Assembly: GCF_003254395.2 (NCBI RefSeq)
Contig: NC_037638.1
Span: 21,839,352-21,903,351 of the forward strand
Length of the DNA stretch: 64,000 nt
Reading direction: 5' to 3'
Origin: Apis mellifera
Lineage: Eukaryota > Arthropoda > Insecta > Hymenoptera > Apidae
Shown here: positions 49,601 through 61,700 of the stretch, in pieces
Position numbering within the stretch: the stretch's first letter is position 1
How the letters are laid out: each line of letters begins with the position of its first letter
Translations under genes and position numbers: made by a program
The notes under the pieces: generated by a model
Database searches by the model: none
What the model was told of the DNA's origin: nothing
What the model saw: only the letters and a program-made list of their open reading frames with translations

Positions 49601-52600
49601 CGTGTCGCCCCGTTCGCGTCGTCCCCCCGAGGTTTTATAGTGCTAGATTATGACGAAGAAAAGTTTCGCAAAAGAGAAGCGTGTGATTATGCTAATCGGC
49701 CGTTGGATGAAATAACAGACAGCTGTACTGTCCGGTCGGCAGATACGTTAACCGTGGCTAGAGGGGAAGAGAGAGAGAAAGAGAGAGAGAGAAACGGAAG
49801 ATCGATGCGACGTCTGCGAAATACGAAGTGGCATAGTTAAAAAGTTGTCGAGCGGCGTGTCGACGACGTAGAAATTCTTGTCCACCGATGCTATCTCTGT
49901 TCTGTTCTACCAGTCATTTTGTCACTTTTTCATTCCGTGTATATTCATATTCGAATGTCGAATTTGAGCGGCGGAGGCGTTTGGACGAGATCCGGGTAAA
50001 TTGAAACCGGGGGCCTTGAAATCGGAAAGTGACGCGAATATCAAGTAGCGACGTCGAGACGAAATGTGTACACGTAAATCAATGAATTAAAAAAAAAAAA
50101 AAAATAAAAACGTTCCGTTTAAAAGAAGAACTTTTTCGGATCTAACATTAAATCAAGGGATGAAACATACGTCGAGTTTCTCTCTCTCACTCGAAGAAAA
50201 AGTAAAAGTAAATCAACTTCTTTTTTTCTCCCTGCCTGAATTAAAAATAAACAGAAAAGGTGAGAGAGAGAATAAAGAAAAGGACGACTCGCGACGATTT
50301 GGAAGCAGACACGCCTCGAGAAAAGAGGGAGAAGACCGTTCCAGCCATTTCCATCCCTTCGTGGAGGGCGAAAAAAGCACGTACGAAAATTGGCGGGGAA
50401 ATTAGGGTAACGAATTAGAGTAGGTTTGGAAAATACGTGAGCGGCGGCCGTATCGGGGTATCGATCGGCCGTGTTAGACCCATTGATTATACGAGTGTGG
50501 CCGGGGGGCCGCCCTGTGATTTGCATACGACGATTAGGGGCCCTCCCTTTCCCCTCCGACATTAGGCGCGTATATACTTGGACGCAGCATTTAGACGCGT
50601 CGTTCCGATAACACGCGATTTGGATGGACGCTTGCCCTCCCCCCTCCCCCTTCTGTTCCCCGTCGGAATTCACGTGAGCCGTTGCCCCTCCCCTCTCCCC
50701 TCATTAATTCGAGTCCACCGAGAGAAAAACATAATCGATTCTGGTCGTGTACCGGGTGCCACTCGTCCTCCTCCGTGGATCCGTCCGACGTCCCGAAGGG
50801 AAAAGGGGCGGAGGAGGGGACGAGTGCGCCACGGACGAAACTGCGCCAACCAGGTATTCGAAAAAAAGTCCCGGGATTTCTTGGGTCCGCGCGTTTTCTC
50901 GAATCCGGTGGCCGCCTGTCCGTCCATCCCGTGGCCCGTTTCCGTGGATATAGTTGTCACCGATAACGTCACCGGTTACGGTGTATTTTTGTTACCGTCC
51001 ACCGGCCCGCCGTATTACACGGCGAATTTATCGATCGGCTATCGCGAAATACCTCGAATTTCCTTCCAATCTTCGTCGAGCTTCGTATTCGGATCACGTA
51101 CCTGGAACAGAAAAAAAAAATACCGCTCGTATTAGCATCGAATGTTAAAGATAAAACGTGAGATAGATTCAGATTTGTAAAATTTGGTAGGATTTTTCGA
51201 TTAATTGATTGTAAATTGGCTCTACGAGTAAAAATTAATTTTAGTCGGATTAAGAATTAATTTTACTCTTATCGGAGTAAGTCTGTCGAAGCTGGATATT
51301 CCACGCCATCTCTGTTCGTGGAAATAGTTTTCATCGTTTTCATAAAAGCCGGTCCGTATTTTCTCGCCGATTATTATCGTGGCAGAAATTATAAGGGATG
51401 TAGATGGTGGCGCGTATCGCGTTAATCCTGTCAAGTCGGGCAAAGAGAAGTCGCGTATCGGCCGATCCTTTGCCGGATAAGCGTCCGTACTCTTCCTGCG
51501 GTCGCAGTCATAACGGTCCACCGTGAAATACGCAAATGCTCGGTAACTCGTAAAGGCAATCGACCACAAGCTAAGCTTGCCAATAGTCCCGGCCGTAATC
51601 CACGAGGATGGGATGGAGGAGGATGGGGCGAGCAAAAGGGAGAGGGGGCGATGGAGGATAAGCAGAAATAGGTGGAAAGCACCTTGAACCCAGGTATAAT
51701 CGGCGTTCGTCCTTCTTATCGTATCTCCCCTCCTCTTCCTCTCTCGCTCGTTGCCTTTGTTTCGTCGATATCGCCGTTTAACCGGCGATAATTTTAATTA
51801 ATTAAAGGACGGATGGAAATGGATTTCGCCCGTTCGGAAATTTCCACGATTGCTTTCTAATCATTTTCCCAATTTTCGAACGCCAACTTGAGAGCTGAAG
51901 TTTGCGTAAATAACAATGATGAATGATGACGAGAGAAAGAATACGTATACACACGTTTTAAAATAACAGATTATTCTCGAAGCGATAGCAAGTTGTATAT
52001 TCGAGAAAAAAAGGAAATTGTAGAAACGGACGGATATAAATATAAATTTGAAAATGTCGGAAATGCCGTTACCTCGGCACGGAATGTCGCCTAACTATTT
52101 ATTTATCAGGGAGCAAGTTGGAGGTTGAGAGTTCAAGGATTGGCACGAGAATTGGGGGGGGAATGGGAGGAAGGAAGGATCACGAAGTTGGTGTTCGCCA
52201 TCGGTCCACGCTTTAAATCTGATTCATCATCGGCCGATCGGTCGTCTATTTTCTCGCATGACTACGTCCACGGGGAATCTACGCGATGCGGTCGCCGCGT
52301 GAGAATCGCATCGCGGTCGAAACCTTTGACGTGTCCCGCGTAATCGTTTAAATCGAATGATTTAAACGCGGTCTCGTTGGAAAACACGTGAAAGTATTGC
52401 TACCGGTGGCGGGAAGGAATGCTCGTCGAGGCGAGAAGACGACAGAAAACTTTTCAAGGCTACAACCAAGTTATGCAACGCGTCGCTTCTTTGAGTTTGA
52501 AATTTATTCGCGGAGGGGAAATATTTTCCTCTCTTCGCTAACCATTCGACTGGTCGTGCCAAGAATTGCGAAAATCGACGAACTTGCCTCTCCGCGTTTC

Positions 52601-54169
52601 ACGAAAGATCTTCGCGAAAAAGAACAAGAAGAGGAGGAGGAAGAAGAAGAAGAAGAAGAAGGCAAATACGGTGGCCCTTATGCCATTTCTCGCGCGATAA
52701 ATTTTTCTTCCATTCTTTCCTTCTCTCTTCCTTTTTCCTTTTTTTTTTTTTTTTTTATCTCGTCCTCATCCTCGCGGTATCTTTATCGCGGGCTTCCTAC
52801 GCCGCGTCACAAATCACCGCGATTATTTTTCATCGATATCCCCGATATCGCCGGCCATGTTCCCCTGAATCGGAATCAAATCGCGATAGCCGCGCGCACG
52901 TTATTTCTGCCGCAGGACAATGCCTCTCGCACGGCGTACGTTCGCACCGTTCGTAGAATTCACGAATCGCGAACGTTCGTTTCTCGCGCGCGTATGTACG
53001 TGAAGAGGAAACGTGCACACGCGTGCACGTTGTGTCGTCGCGCAGGGCGTATCTCGTTGACGTAGTGCGCCGCGCTTGCGCTATCGGTATCAATGTCCTG
53101 CCCGTCTCGTGTCCTCCGGATGGATTACGAGAATTTAAAGCTTCGGCACGGCGTGCCTTCGCGGAATCAACGTTGTCTTCTTTTTTTTTTCCTCTCTCTT
53201 TCTCTCTCTTTTCTTTTTTTATGCGATCTAGGAAAAGAAGAGCGTTCAATTCTCGAATAAATTCTAGATTCTCTAACGCGTAATTGTGATTGCGAGAAGA
53301 CGACAGAGTTTTGTCAGAGATAGCTTTATAGCTTCTACGTTGTTGTGCGAAAACGATCGATTTGGAAACACGGAAATCGTTCTTCAAATTACGATCGAAG
53401 GAATATTAATAGGATCGTGTAATTGAATTGCGAATCTTCGAGTTACGAATCTTTTCGAAAGACAAAAATATCGAATAAATATTTGAACGTGTGTAATTAA
53501 TAAAGGGAAATGCGAAAGTATCCGGCGAATAGTTTTGGCGAAAATCCAGGGAAAATTTGTAAATCTGCATATGAATTTCTGGAAAATTCAACGCGAGAAG
53601 AATACGCGATATTCTGTGAAATTCGATTCTCGCGGCGAAAATATCGCGGCGCTTAAACAGATGCAAACAACATCCGGCTGCATATTTTACAACAAAAGGA
53701 GATTGTCTTTTGAACTCTAGGAATCGTGTTGAAACGTTTTGAAATTTGCGTCAAACGTTAAATTGCGGGGGAAAAGTTGCTTGGTTAAACGTTTGTCTCG
53801 AGCAAATATGGATGGAAAAAGCTCAAGGTTGAATTAAAAGCTCAATTTTAGCCGGAGAGGCTAAAACACTCTGGAAACTCCGCAACAAGAGCCAAAAAGT
53901 TTTGTTTCCGAAGAGAATCTAAACAAGTGTTTGATCTTAGAAGAAGCTTAGAGGGGGAAGGGGGAAAAGCAGACGGAAAGTTTTATACTCGCCCTGGGAT
54001 TGGAAATAAAAATTTCATCTTGAAAGCTTAGGTCAAACTATACGTGTCTTATTTCGAGTGCTTATACCGAGCAAGATAAATGTTTGCGTTAGTAGAGTTT
54101 ATAATCTCGCGCGCTGTATTATCTTTCATCGTTATTTAATATCTTCGCTTCTTTTCTTTCATTTCGTAT

Positions 54170-54177
<8 letters not shown>

Positions 54178-54200
<23 letters not shown>

Positions 54201-54201
54201 A
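54178..54201. repeat. (GA)12 microsatellite
   Basis: Uninterrupted GA run, followed about 25 bp later by (TTTC)n at about 54222-54245. Confidence 0.9.
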
Positions 54202-55155
54202 ATGTGACACTCAATTGTTCCTTTCTTTCTTTCTTTCTTTCTTTTTTTCCAAGCCTTACTCGAAGTACGATCGTACGATGAAAAAAAAAAAATGTTATCG
54301 CAACAATTTTGCGCGATCGATCATTTTTGGAAAATATCTCAAGCTCGAAGATATCCTCGAATCTACACTTTTCGCATTAGTTCGCGAAAGAACGATAAAA
54401 TAAAACTTTCCTCGCGCGTGTTCCTTTAATAAACAATGTTACCTGTCCCCGTTGGCTATAAAAAAAAAAAAAAAAAAAGGAATCGTGAAATTGGAAAGAA
54501 AGTTTGCAACGTCCCGAAGGAATTCCGCGCTCGTATTAACCGAGCTTGTCGGCCTTTCGCGCAATTCTTTCACTTTCCCCTCGCCATTATTCCGCCATAA
54601 GGGAACGACAAGGCGCCAAGTAGGAAATACCTGCGTGAGAAAGTTCAAAGAAAATCGTCGTCTTTCGCGTTCCAGCACGCGCTCGCTTTCATAAATTTCC
54701 CTATTCCCCAGCGTGCTTTTCCTTCTCGTTAATCCTCGTCCACGTAACGGGGACCGTATTCCGCGTTCGTCATTGTTCGCGTCGTTGCCTTCTTCTTTCG
54801 ATGGTGAAAACTTTCATCCTTTGGAGGAGACACTTTGGAGATTTTTTTAGCTACGAACTTGATCCAACGTGTTGTCTCGTTACGCGTTATCTTTAACAGT
54901 ATCTCGCGTTTAAATCGTTTAAACCGAAGTTGACGAGACGGATGGTAAAAAAAAAATCTATTATTCCTCGATTTCTTCTTCCCTCCGGACGAATGTCCAG
55001 GGAAGTATTTCTCCGAGTATTTCGCTATGGTAGAAAAAACAGGGGGCAGAGAGGGGAGAGAGAGAAAGAAAGAGAGAGAGAGAAGTATCTTAAAGTGTCG
55101 TTAGGAAGTCATCCATTATGCGGCAAAGACTGCTCGTTCGCCTAGCCCACGCCAG

Positions 55156-55188
55156 AAGTCTTCTCCTTCTCCCATGAGGAGAAGACTT
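55156..55188. repeat. Hairpin with 11 bp perfect arms
   Basis: AAGTCTTCTCC and GGAGAAGACTT are exact inverted copies around an 11-base loop TTCTCCCATGA. Such stems are also seen by chance in purine/pyrimidine-rich DNA; function unknown. Confidence 0.75.
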
Positions 55189-57189
55189 TACACGCGAACA
55201 CGCCTCCACAGCTTTCTCCATCTCGTCGTCGTTGTTGTTGTTGTTTCTCTCCCCCGAACTCTTCGACAACGTGTCGTTGGTCGCGCAAATCTTCCAAGTT
55301 AGAAACCCATTGATCCGTCATCGAAAAAGATGTCCATCTCCGTTAGATCCTATAACTATCAAATAAAAAAAAGAAAAAAAAAAGTTGGAACAATCCTCCT
55401 CGATAATACTAATACTCCAAATGTGAAAGCACCGTTACGACATGTTTGAACTGCACCTACTCGTCCTCGAATAATTTGATAAACGCATAAGGAATGGAGG
55501 AGCCGGTTAAGACCACGATCCACGTCCTCTCTCCAACTCATCCTATCGATATTTCCGCAATTTGTGCGTGTACCGTGAAGAGACTGGCATTTTTTCCCCC
55601 CTCTCGCCGATTCCCAGGAATCCGGCAGCGCGTTTCCTCTTACGTTTACGGCTTATCGATCGGAATAATCCTCGGCCTTGCGAGAGAATCCTGGTTGGAT
55701 TAGCAGTATCGTTGCAACGATTAACGGAGCAACCCAACGATTGATTCGATAAATCATGGATTCTTAATCGTCGATCCCCTCGATCGATCGATGGATCGTT
55801 ATCACGTTGGCACGATTAATCACGAGGGGGTCCATTCACGAGGGGGGCCCTGGAATTCCAGATGTCTTAACAGATGTTAAGGGTCCGGGGGACGCGTTTC
55901 GTCGAGGCGGCGGCATTGTTTCGGTCGCGTACCGGTTCGGAGAGAGGAGGAGGAGGAGGAGGCTCGGCAACCGGCGGAAAGTTGGCAACGAGACACGGTG
56001 TTTCGTCGCGGGGCCGACATTACAAGCGCGAAGTCTTGCCGAGAAAAGTTATGCTCGGGGTGGCTGGTCGGAATACAAAGGGGGCCCCTGCGTGATCCTT
56101 CACCGCGCTCGGAACAATGCGCCGTGAAGCATGGCCGCGCACCTCGTTTCCCGTGTCCCGCGCCAACACACCACGCCGCTCGAAAACTTTGCGAGAAATC
56201 GCGAGAACCACGGCTTCTAATATCTCGTGCGAGAAGCACCCCGGGCTGTATTTCACGCACGCTAATCGAATCCACGCTCGTCGGTCCTTTGAGATGTACC
56301 GTCCCTCTTTCCAACGTGCACGCGTTTCGAGAAAACGGGGGAGAAAAGGGTATCAAGATCTCGAGATCCGTCCGTTTTCGAAGCGTGGACTAATGTTTAA
56401 TTTAACCAGGAGTCTCTCTCTTAATTGGCGCCGCTTAATATTATTAACGAGATGCTGGATATATATAATAAGAAATAAGAGTCTCGGTTTGAAACTGTTG
56501 CCTCCTCATGGGAAATGTCAAGATACAATCTTCCGGACGGAACACGTGGCGATGTTCGCTCACTCCACCGTTGCCGAGCAGAACAGAGTTTCGAGAATCG
56601 GATCGAAACTTTGAATACGAAGTTTGGACGGTATTTATAAATGAATTTCCATGGATGGAATAGTTATTTTTGAATACTTTGGTACATACTTTCCGATCAA
56701 TGGGAATTTGTAACTTAAAGAGAAGTGGTGCGATTAAATTACGTCTATTGACCAACGAATGATATTAAGCGAATTAGAGAAATTGGAACGGTGTCTCGTC
56801 CAGTGGATGGATTTAATGTCGTTTTAAGTGACGAACCAAATTATCCGTTGAATACGTTTGTGTAATGTACGAGGTATCAATTTCTCAACGAGCAGTCTGC
56901 GTACAAAAATTAGACGGAAGATATATCGAGAAATGACGCGATACGTTTAGAATATCCGCTCGGATATCCCATTCGAGCGCAAAAGTTTAAATATTAATGC
57001 AATAAAAATATACGTATATATGTACCTCGGATACGAAGAATGGGATTAAAGAAACTTTTCTTTTTTTTCTTTCTTTCTATTCATTCCCTCTTTATTCTCG
57101 ATAATGGTCATATTTTTGCCTCGTAAATAAAACTGTTAACAAAGTTTTTTTCTGTCAACGCGACTCGATCAAATATATACACAACGATG

Positions 57190-57399
57190 TTATTGATTTC
57201 GAATTAAGTCGGATGAAGATCGTGATGGTGAATAGGAATCGTCGAAAAATTTGCAATTCCATCGTTTACTTTCCGCTGCATTAACGCACAACGTTCTTTT
57301 TTTTTTTAAGGCACGAATAAAAGGGAAATAGCTGGACCAATATAAATAAAATATTGGAACCACTACGGTTGCGAGTAGTACGAATATTATAGAAAGCAT
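57190..57399 (-). other. Small open frame with N-terminal hydrophobic segment
   Basis: 69-codon ATG frame on the minus strand. It starts MLSIIFVLLATVVVPIFYLY, a convincing signal-anchor-like segment, then SSYFPFIRALKKKRT and a Ser-rich polar tail. It could be a small membrane protein, the N-terminal exon of a longer membrane or secreted protein, or chance. The KKKR part is coded by an A-run. No upstream or downstream splice partner was identified. Confidence 0.18.
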
Positions 57400-57555
57400 A
57401 TCCGTATAGCAACGTGTCTTAAATGCGATTCGAGTTGGCTGGAAATTGCACGGCTCGGGTCAAATTAGTAGTTGTAATAAGTGATGGAACACCATTAGGG
57501 CGTATGTTATGCCTGTATAATTTCATCAGGTCGATACATGGGGACCGCTTAATCG

Positions 57556-57930
57556 GTCATAGAACAGAGAGGGGGGAGATGGGATCGAGAAGAGGAAGGA
57601 CCGGAGTAAGGACAGGTTTGCTGGATATGTAAAAAAGCGTTTGGACCAAGATTTTGACGAAATTGCGTGGCTCGAGCAGTTGTTAGATAATGGAACGAGG
57701 CACCCGTGGATCGACGTTAATCTTTGCTTTGTCTCCATTGTTCATTGCGATGGAAGATGCATAAAGATGTCTCTAATTATCGCGATGAAATTTCTGATTA
57801 TTATAATCCACGGGATATCGACGAGACAATTTTTTGTGTATTTCTTGCACATCGTTTATTGGACGATGGTGCGAAAGAAGGAGGAATGATTTTTCAACCT
57901 CGTCACTTTGTTAAATGTTATCAAACATGA
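57556..57930 (+). pseudogene. Protein-like stretch with one frame change (family unknown)
   Basis: One frame, open from about 57556 without ATG, reads EKRKDRSKDRFAGYVKKRLD, then DFDEIAWLEQLLDNGTRHPW to about 57740. A second frame then continues in similar style from about 57751: HKDVSNYRDEISDYYNPRD, then DETIFCVFLAHRLLDDGAKE and GGMIFQPRHFVKCYQT with two stop codons at 57928. The acidic, Trp/Tyr-containing composition is normal for a soluble protein and unlike nearby chance frames. A single frameshift or a very short intron between them would explain the switch. I do not recognise the protein. Confidence 0.22.
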
Positions 57931-58433
57931 TAGAAAATTGCATCGAAGTGATGATTGAAATACGTTGCGAAATTTAAGAAGAAAGAAACGGATATTTATT
58001 CGCTCTTAAATAAATTTTCTCCCTGAATTTCTCTTTTTTTTTTTTAATATCTCGAGTGAAAAGGGACGGAGAAACTATTCCCGGTATTAAATCCATTCCG
58101 TTATTGAGGAAGGCAAATGCTGCGGGAGGTTGTCGCGCGATTAACGTCGAGGGTGGAATTGCATAAAGGTGTCTAATTATTAGTTCGTGCGAAGGCGCGG
58201 CGCCAGATCGAATCAGCGTGCATGCACAACAGCCATAATGTTTTCGATGTGCTTTCTCTACGTACACACACATATACACACATACGCGCGCCCGCGCGCG
58301 CGTGAATCGTGAATTCTCATTTTTCCACTTTAATCATAGCGAGCGAACCTTTGGCTAATTTCACCCGGTACAAGGAACGAGCCCCGAGAAAAAAAAGAAT
58401 AAGAGTTAAGAGGATTTCTCCTTCCATGCTTCG

Positions 58434-58458
58434 ATCACACACACACACACACACACAC
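58434..58458. repeat. (CA)12 microsatellite
   Basis: 25 bp CA array; an alternating CA/TA/CG stretch at about 58263-58302 lies nearby. Confidence 0.92.
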
Positions 58459-58608
58459 CGTATCCCGGCCGAGATATATTTCATTCCATTTTTTATTGCT
58501 CCTCTCGTATATATTCTTTCGGAAGGTAAACGTTTTAATAGCTAGATTTTTATGACCGTTTCTCGCGTGTCGTTTACTCGGGAAAGTATACTCGGGGCGA
58601 AGCCCTAC

Positions 58609-58733
58609 CTGTGTACGTTGGCCTCTATCGGAAATTCGAGATTGTCGTCAAACACGTTGAGGGCACTTGATAGTTTCCGTCCCGAAGTTTTACGATTCTT
58701 TTCAAGGCTACACGCAACCTTAAGACGTTTCAT
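58609..58733 (-). other. Candidate first coding exon, minus strand (unassigned)
   Basis: An ATG at 58733 opens 41 codons that run to a donor, GTACACAG|gtaggg, at 58609/58608 (phase 2). The peptide starts MKRLKVACSLEKNRKTSGRK and ends FDDNLEFPIEANVH; composition is protein-like and the next codons past the donor are immediately stopped, as expected if the donor is real. No downstream exon was found and the plus strand is also open here. The phase does not fit the 19969 Cirl acceptor directly. Confidence 0.18.
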
Positions 58734-58739
58734 ACTTTT

Positions 58740-61700
58740 GGAGCACGTTTCTCGATCATGAAAACGATCGTACTTTCAAACGTAAACCACTTTTACTTAA
58801 GAAAAAAAAAAAAAATTCTCGGGTCGTTTTTCGTTGATCGCAAAGTTTCCTTTCGAAACTTTTCCAAATCATCCTCCTTTCTTTCATAGCCTTAAATAGA
58901 TATATATATATTAAACTAAAAAAGGAGATTTTTTTTAATAACCGTCCAAGAACAATCTTTCTTAAATCGTAATTTACCATTCGCAAACACGATGAACCTC
59001 TGGAAAAGTCCATTTACCCCCTCGAATCGCCTCCTCCTCTCTTATCCGATCGAGAGAACTGAATCATCGAACCCTCTCTCTCTCTCTCTCTCTCGTATTC
59101 GAATTCCGGCATTAAATTCGCATTGGAAGATAATCGCGAGTGACGTAACCGTAGATATTCGGGTTTATCGATCTTCGAGGCGAAGCGAGGCCGGGTCACG
59201 ATGTCTTCCACGGACGAAAAGGTTAATTACATTTGATGGGGATTCGTTGGGTATAATATTATCACGGCCGTGCATCATCGGAGGACAACGTCATCGAATA
59301 GTTTCGAAGCTTAGAGTCGCTCATCGATGTACACGAGCATCAGTAGTGGTAGTAGCAATAATAGCAGTCGCAACAGAAAAGACGAACACGAAACGAACAC
59401 GGTAACGAACGTTCGATTGCGCGTTTACGCAATAAATTATCGACAGCCGCGCGTAATCCGCTGTCATCGCGATTTATTATTACGTCCACGTGGCTCGTAC
59501 CCTCGTCCTCCTTTCCACTCCTCGCGTTGCGCATCGTCGAACATCGTTTTCGAACATTGGCAGGGACGGTGTTTCCAAACGCTCGCGAATATTGCGGATG
59601 TGGAGGGGAGGGGAGAGGAGAGGGAATAAAGTTGGGTGGAAGGCGCAGGTTGAAAGAAGTTAGTCTAGCCTTCGAAATGCCGTGAGCGTGCGCTTTAAGG
59701 CACGCTAAAGCCGCAATTATGCCATTCTATAGCGCGCCTCTTTTACGACCTTTACTCCGCTTCTCTCTCTCTCTCTCTCTCTCCCTTTTCGACGGGTGTG
59801 CGTTTAACCGTCTCGCTCGCGCCACGTTAAACGCGTATCCCTACACGCACGCACGCACGCACGCACGTATACTAGTTTTGCACGCTACAAAAAGCTGTCA
59901 TGGTAGTTTAATATAATTGCGCGGCAACGCACGATCGGAAGAGAGGAGGGAGGGGCTGATATCGGGACGAGGTGTAATTTGGTTCGGATGTTGATTGTCG
60001 GACGGAACGGGGAACGGATCTATTGAAGGGAAAAATCGGAATATTTATACCGCGGGGAGAAGTTAAGTTAAGGGGATGGGGTAATTGCAGCAATGATAGG
60101 TAAAGGTAGGCCCCTTCGACTTGGTGCTCCGCTTATGCTCCGTTTCCTTTTAATTCCCTTTCGCACTTTGCTCCGTTTTATTCCAGCCACACTGCTCGAA
60201 TCGTCGCTTTCGATCTTTCGTTACGTACGTGGAACATTAAGAGCCGAGGTATTTTTATGTTAAATCGTTCTCCAGAGATGGAAGATTTTTAAGAATAATT
60301 CTTTCGCACCGAAAAAGGGAAGCAGTTTATTTGCGATTCACTTGGCAAATCTCATCGCCAAGACCTCGAGACACGACTATGCTACTTCGTTTTCAGGTTA
60401 CGTTGGCAGGATATACTTAGCACGACGTGAGAATCCGTGATAAACCACGGGTGCATTCCTCGATTGTTGGACCGAAACGAAAAAAAATATTTATCGATAG
60501 TTAGTCGTAAAAACTTCAGGATTCTTGGAATAGTTAATTTCTCTCGAGATCATGGTTGCTACCTTTAGAATTTCAATAGCGGACATGCAATATTCGCGAT
60601 CCGAGGGGATAACCAAAGCATACTTATTTATCGTTCTTATCATTGGATCGCAATTTTGATCGACTAAACTGCAATTTCAAATCAGAAATCGACTCGAATT
60701 TTGAATTCCATGGGATATTCATTTCGCTTGACTTTTAATCACGCAAATATTTTATCTCGAATATTATGCATCCTTTATTTCTATCTCGTTCCAATTTCAC
60801 TTAGAACTTCTCCTCCAACGAGGAGGAGTCGATGAAATGCATTTCATTGGTGGAACCTTTTCACACGACTTTTTCCTCCTCTGCTTCCTTTTTTTCCCGG
60901 GGAACGCGTGGGCACGATGCAGTTAGGTAGTCCCCCAGAGGCGGACAAGGCCTTCCGTGTCGGTTGCCTCGTTGCTTGTTCCTCGCGTATATAAACCGGC
61001 GTCTCCACACCTTCGTGGCCGTCGTGGTCGTCGTCTGGCGATCCCGACGGTGTTGCAACGAATACAGAGCCTCCCGTACTGTTGCACAGTCCCCCGTTGC
61101 ACACGCGTGTTGTGCATCTACACGCGCATTCCTGGCTGGTTTACGTAAGACGCGACATTATCCTTGCGAAATCGAACCTCCGCGATTTCCTCCGCGAGTC
61201 GTTGTCCGGAAGCGCCGCCATTGGGAGGGAGCGTGGGAGGGACGACGCGCTTGCTTTGGCCGGATGGGATGACCCATTGACGATGAACTACGTAGAAAGA
61301 CGCAACAAGTTGAGCTCGAAAACGGAGGGTGTCTCGATCTTTTAATTGACTCTTCTTGCCACTTTTTGGCTTAGAGTTTTTTGCGGAAACTTTGGGGAGA
61401 GGATGGAACGGGTTTCTTTAGGATAGGATAGGATAGATAACTAAGGAAGTCTATTTTTATGATTGATCTCGTCGCCAGTCTCGTTTCGAGACTATATTTC
61501 ATTAACGATCTCTCTGTACGAGTAACGAAGTCGTGTTAAACGAGATACAAGTACGGAGAGATGGAGCTGGTAGAGAGAGAAATTAGACGTGGATGAGCGA
61601 GGAATATAAATAAGCCGAGTTCCATCTTTCGTAATTAAATTGTTATTCCTTTCCGCTGGTTTTTTAATTTAACCAGTTTTCCATCCGACCCGACTTCCTG

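Larger units (their letters stand above)
46640..56600. other. No supported gene; simple repeats and one hairpin
   Basis: 10 kb with CT- and GA-rich tracts (47170-47192, 54178-54201), poly-T/poly-A runs and a purine-rich GAA/GAGG stretch at about 52622-52662. Open frames such as 52388-53065 (225 codons) and 50119-50673 read through these low-complexity tracts and show no domains. Confidence 0.55.

Noticed and set aside
52388..53065. 225-codon plus-strand frame, the longest in the window
   Set aside because: Contains a poly-Glu from a GAA/GAG microsatellite and a poly-Phe from a poly-T run; no conserved domain.
59690..59715. TAAGGCACGC at about 59697, resembling the start of miR-124
   Set aside because: The match stops after ten bases (the known microRNA continues GGTGAATGCC) and no hairpin with a matching arm is present.
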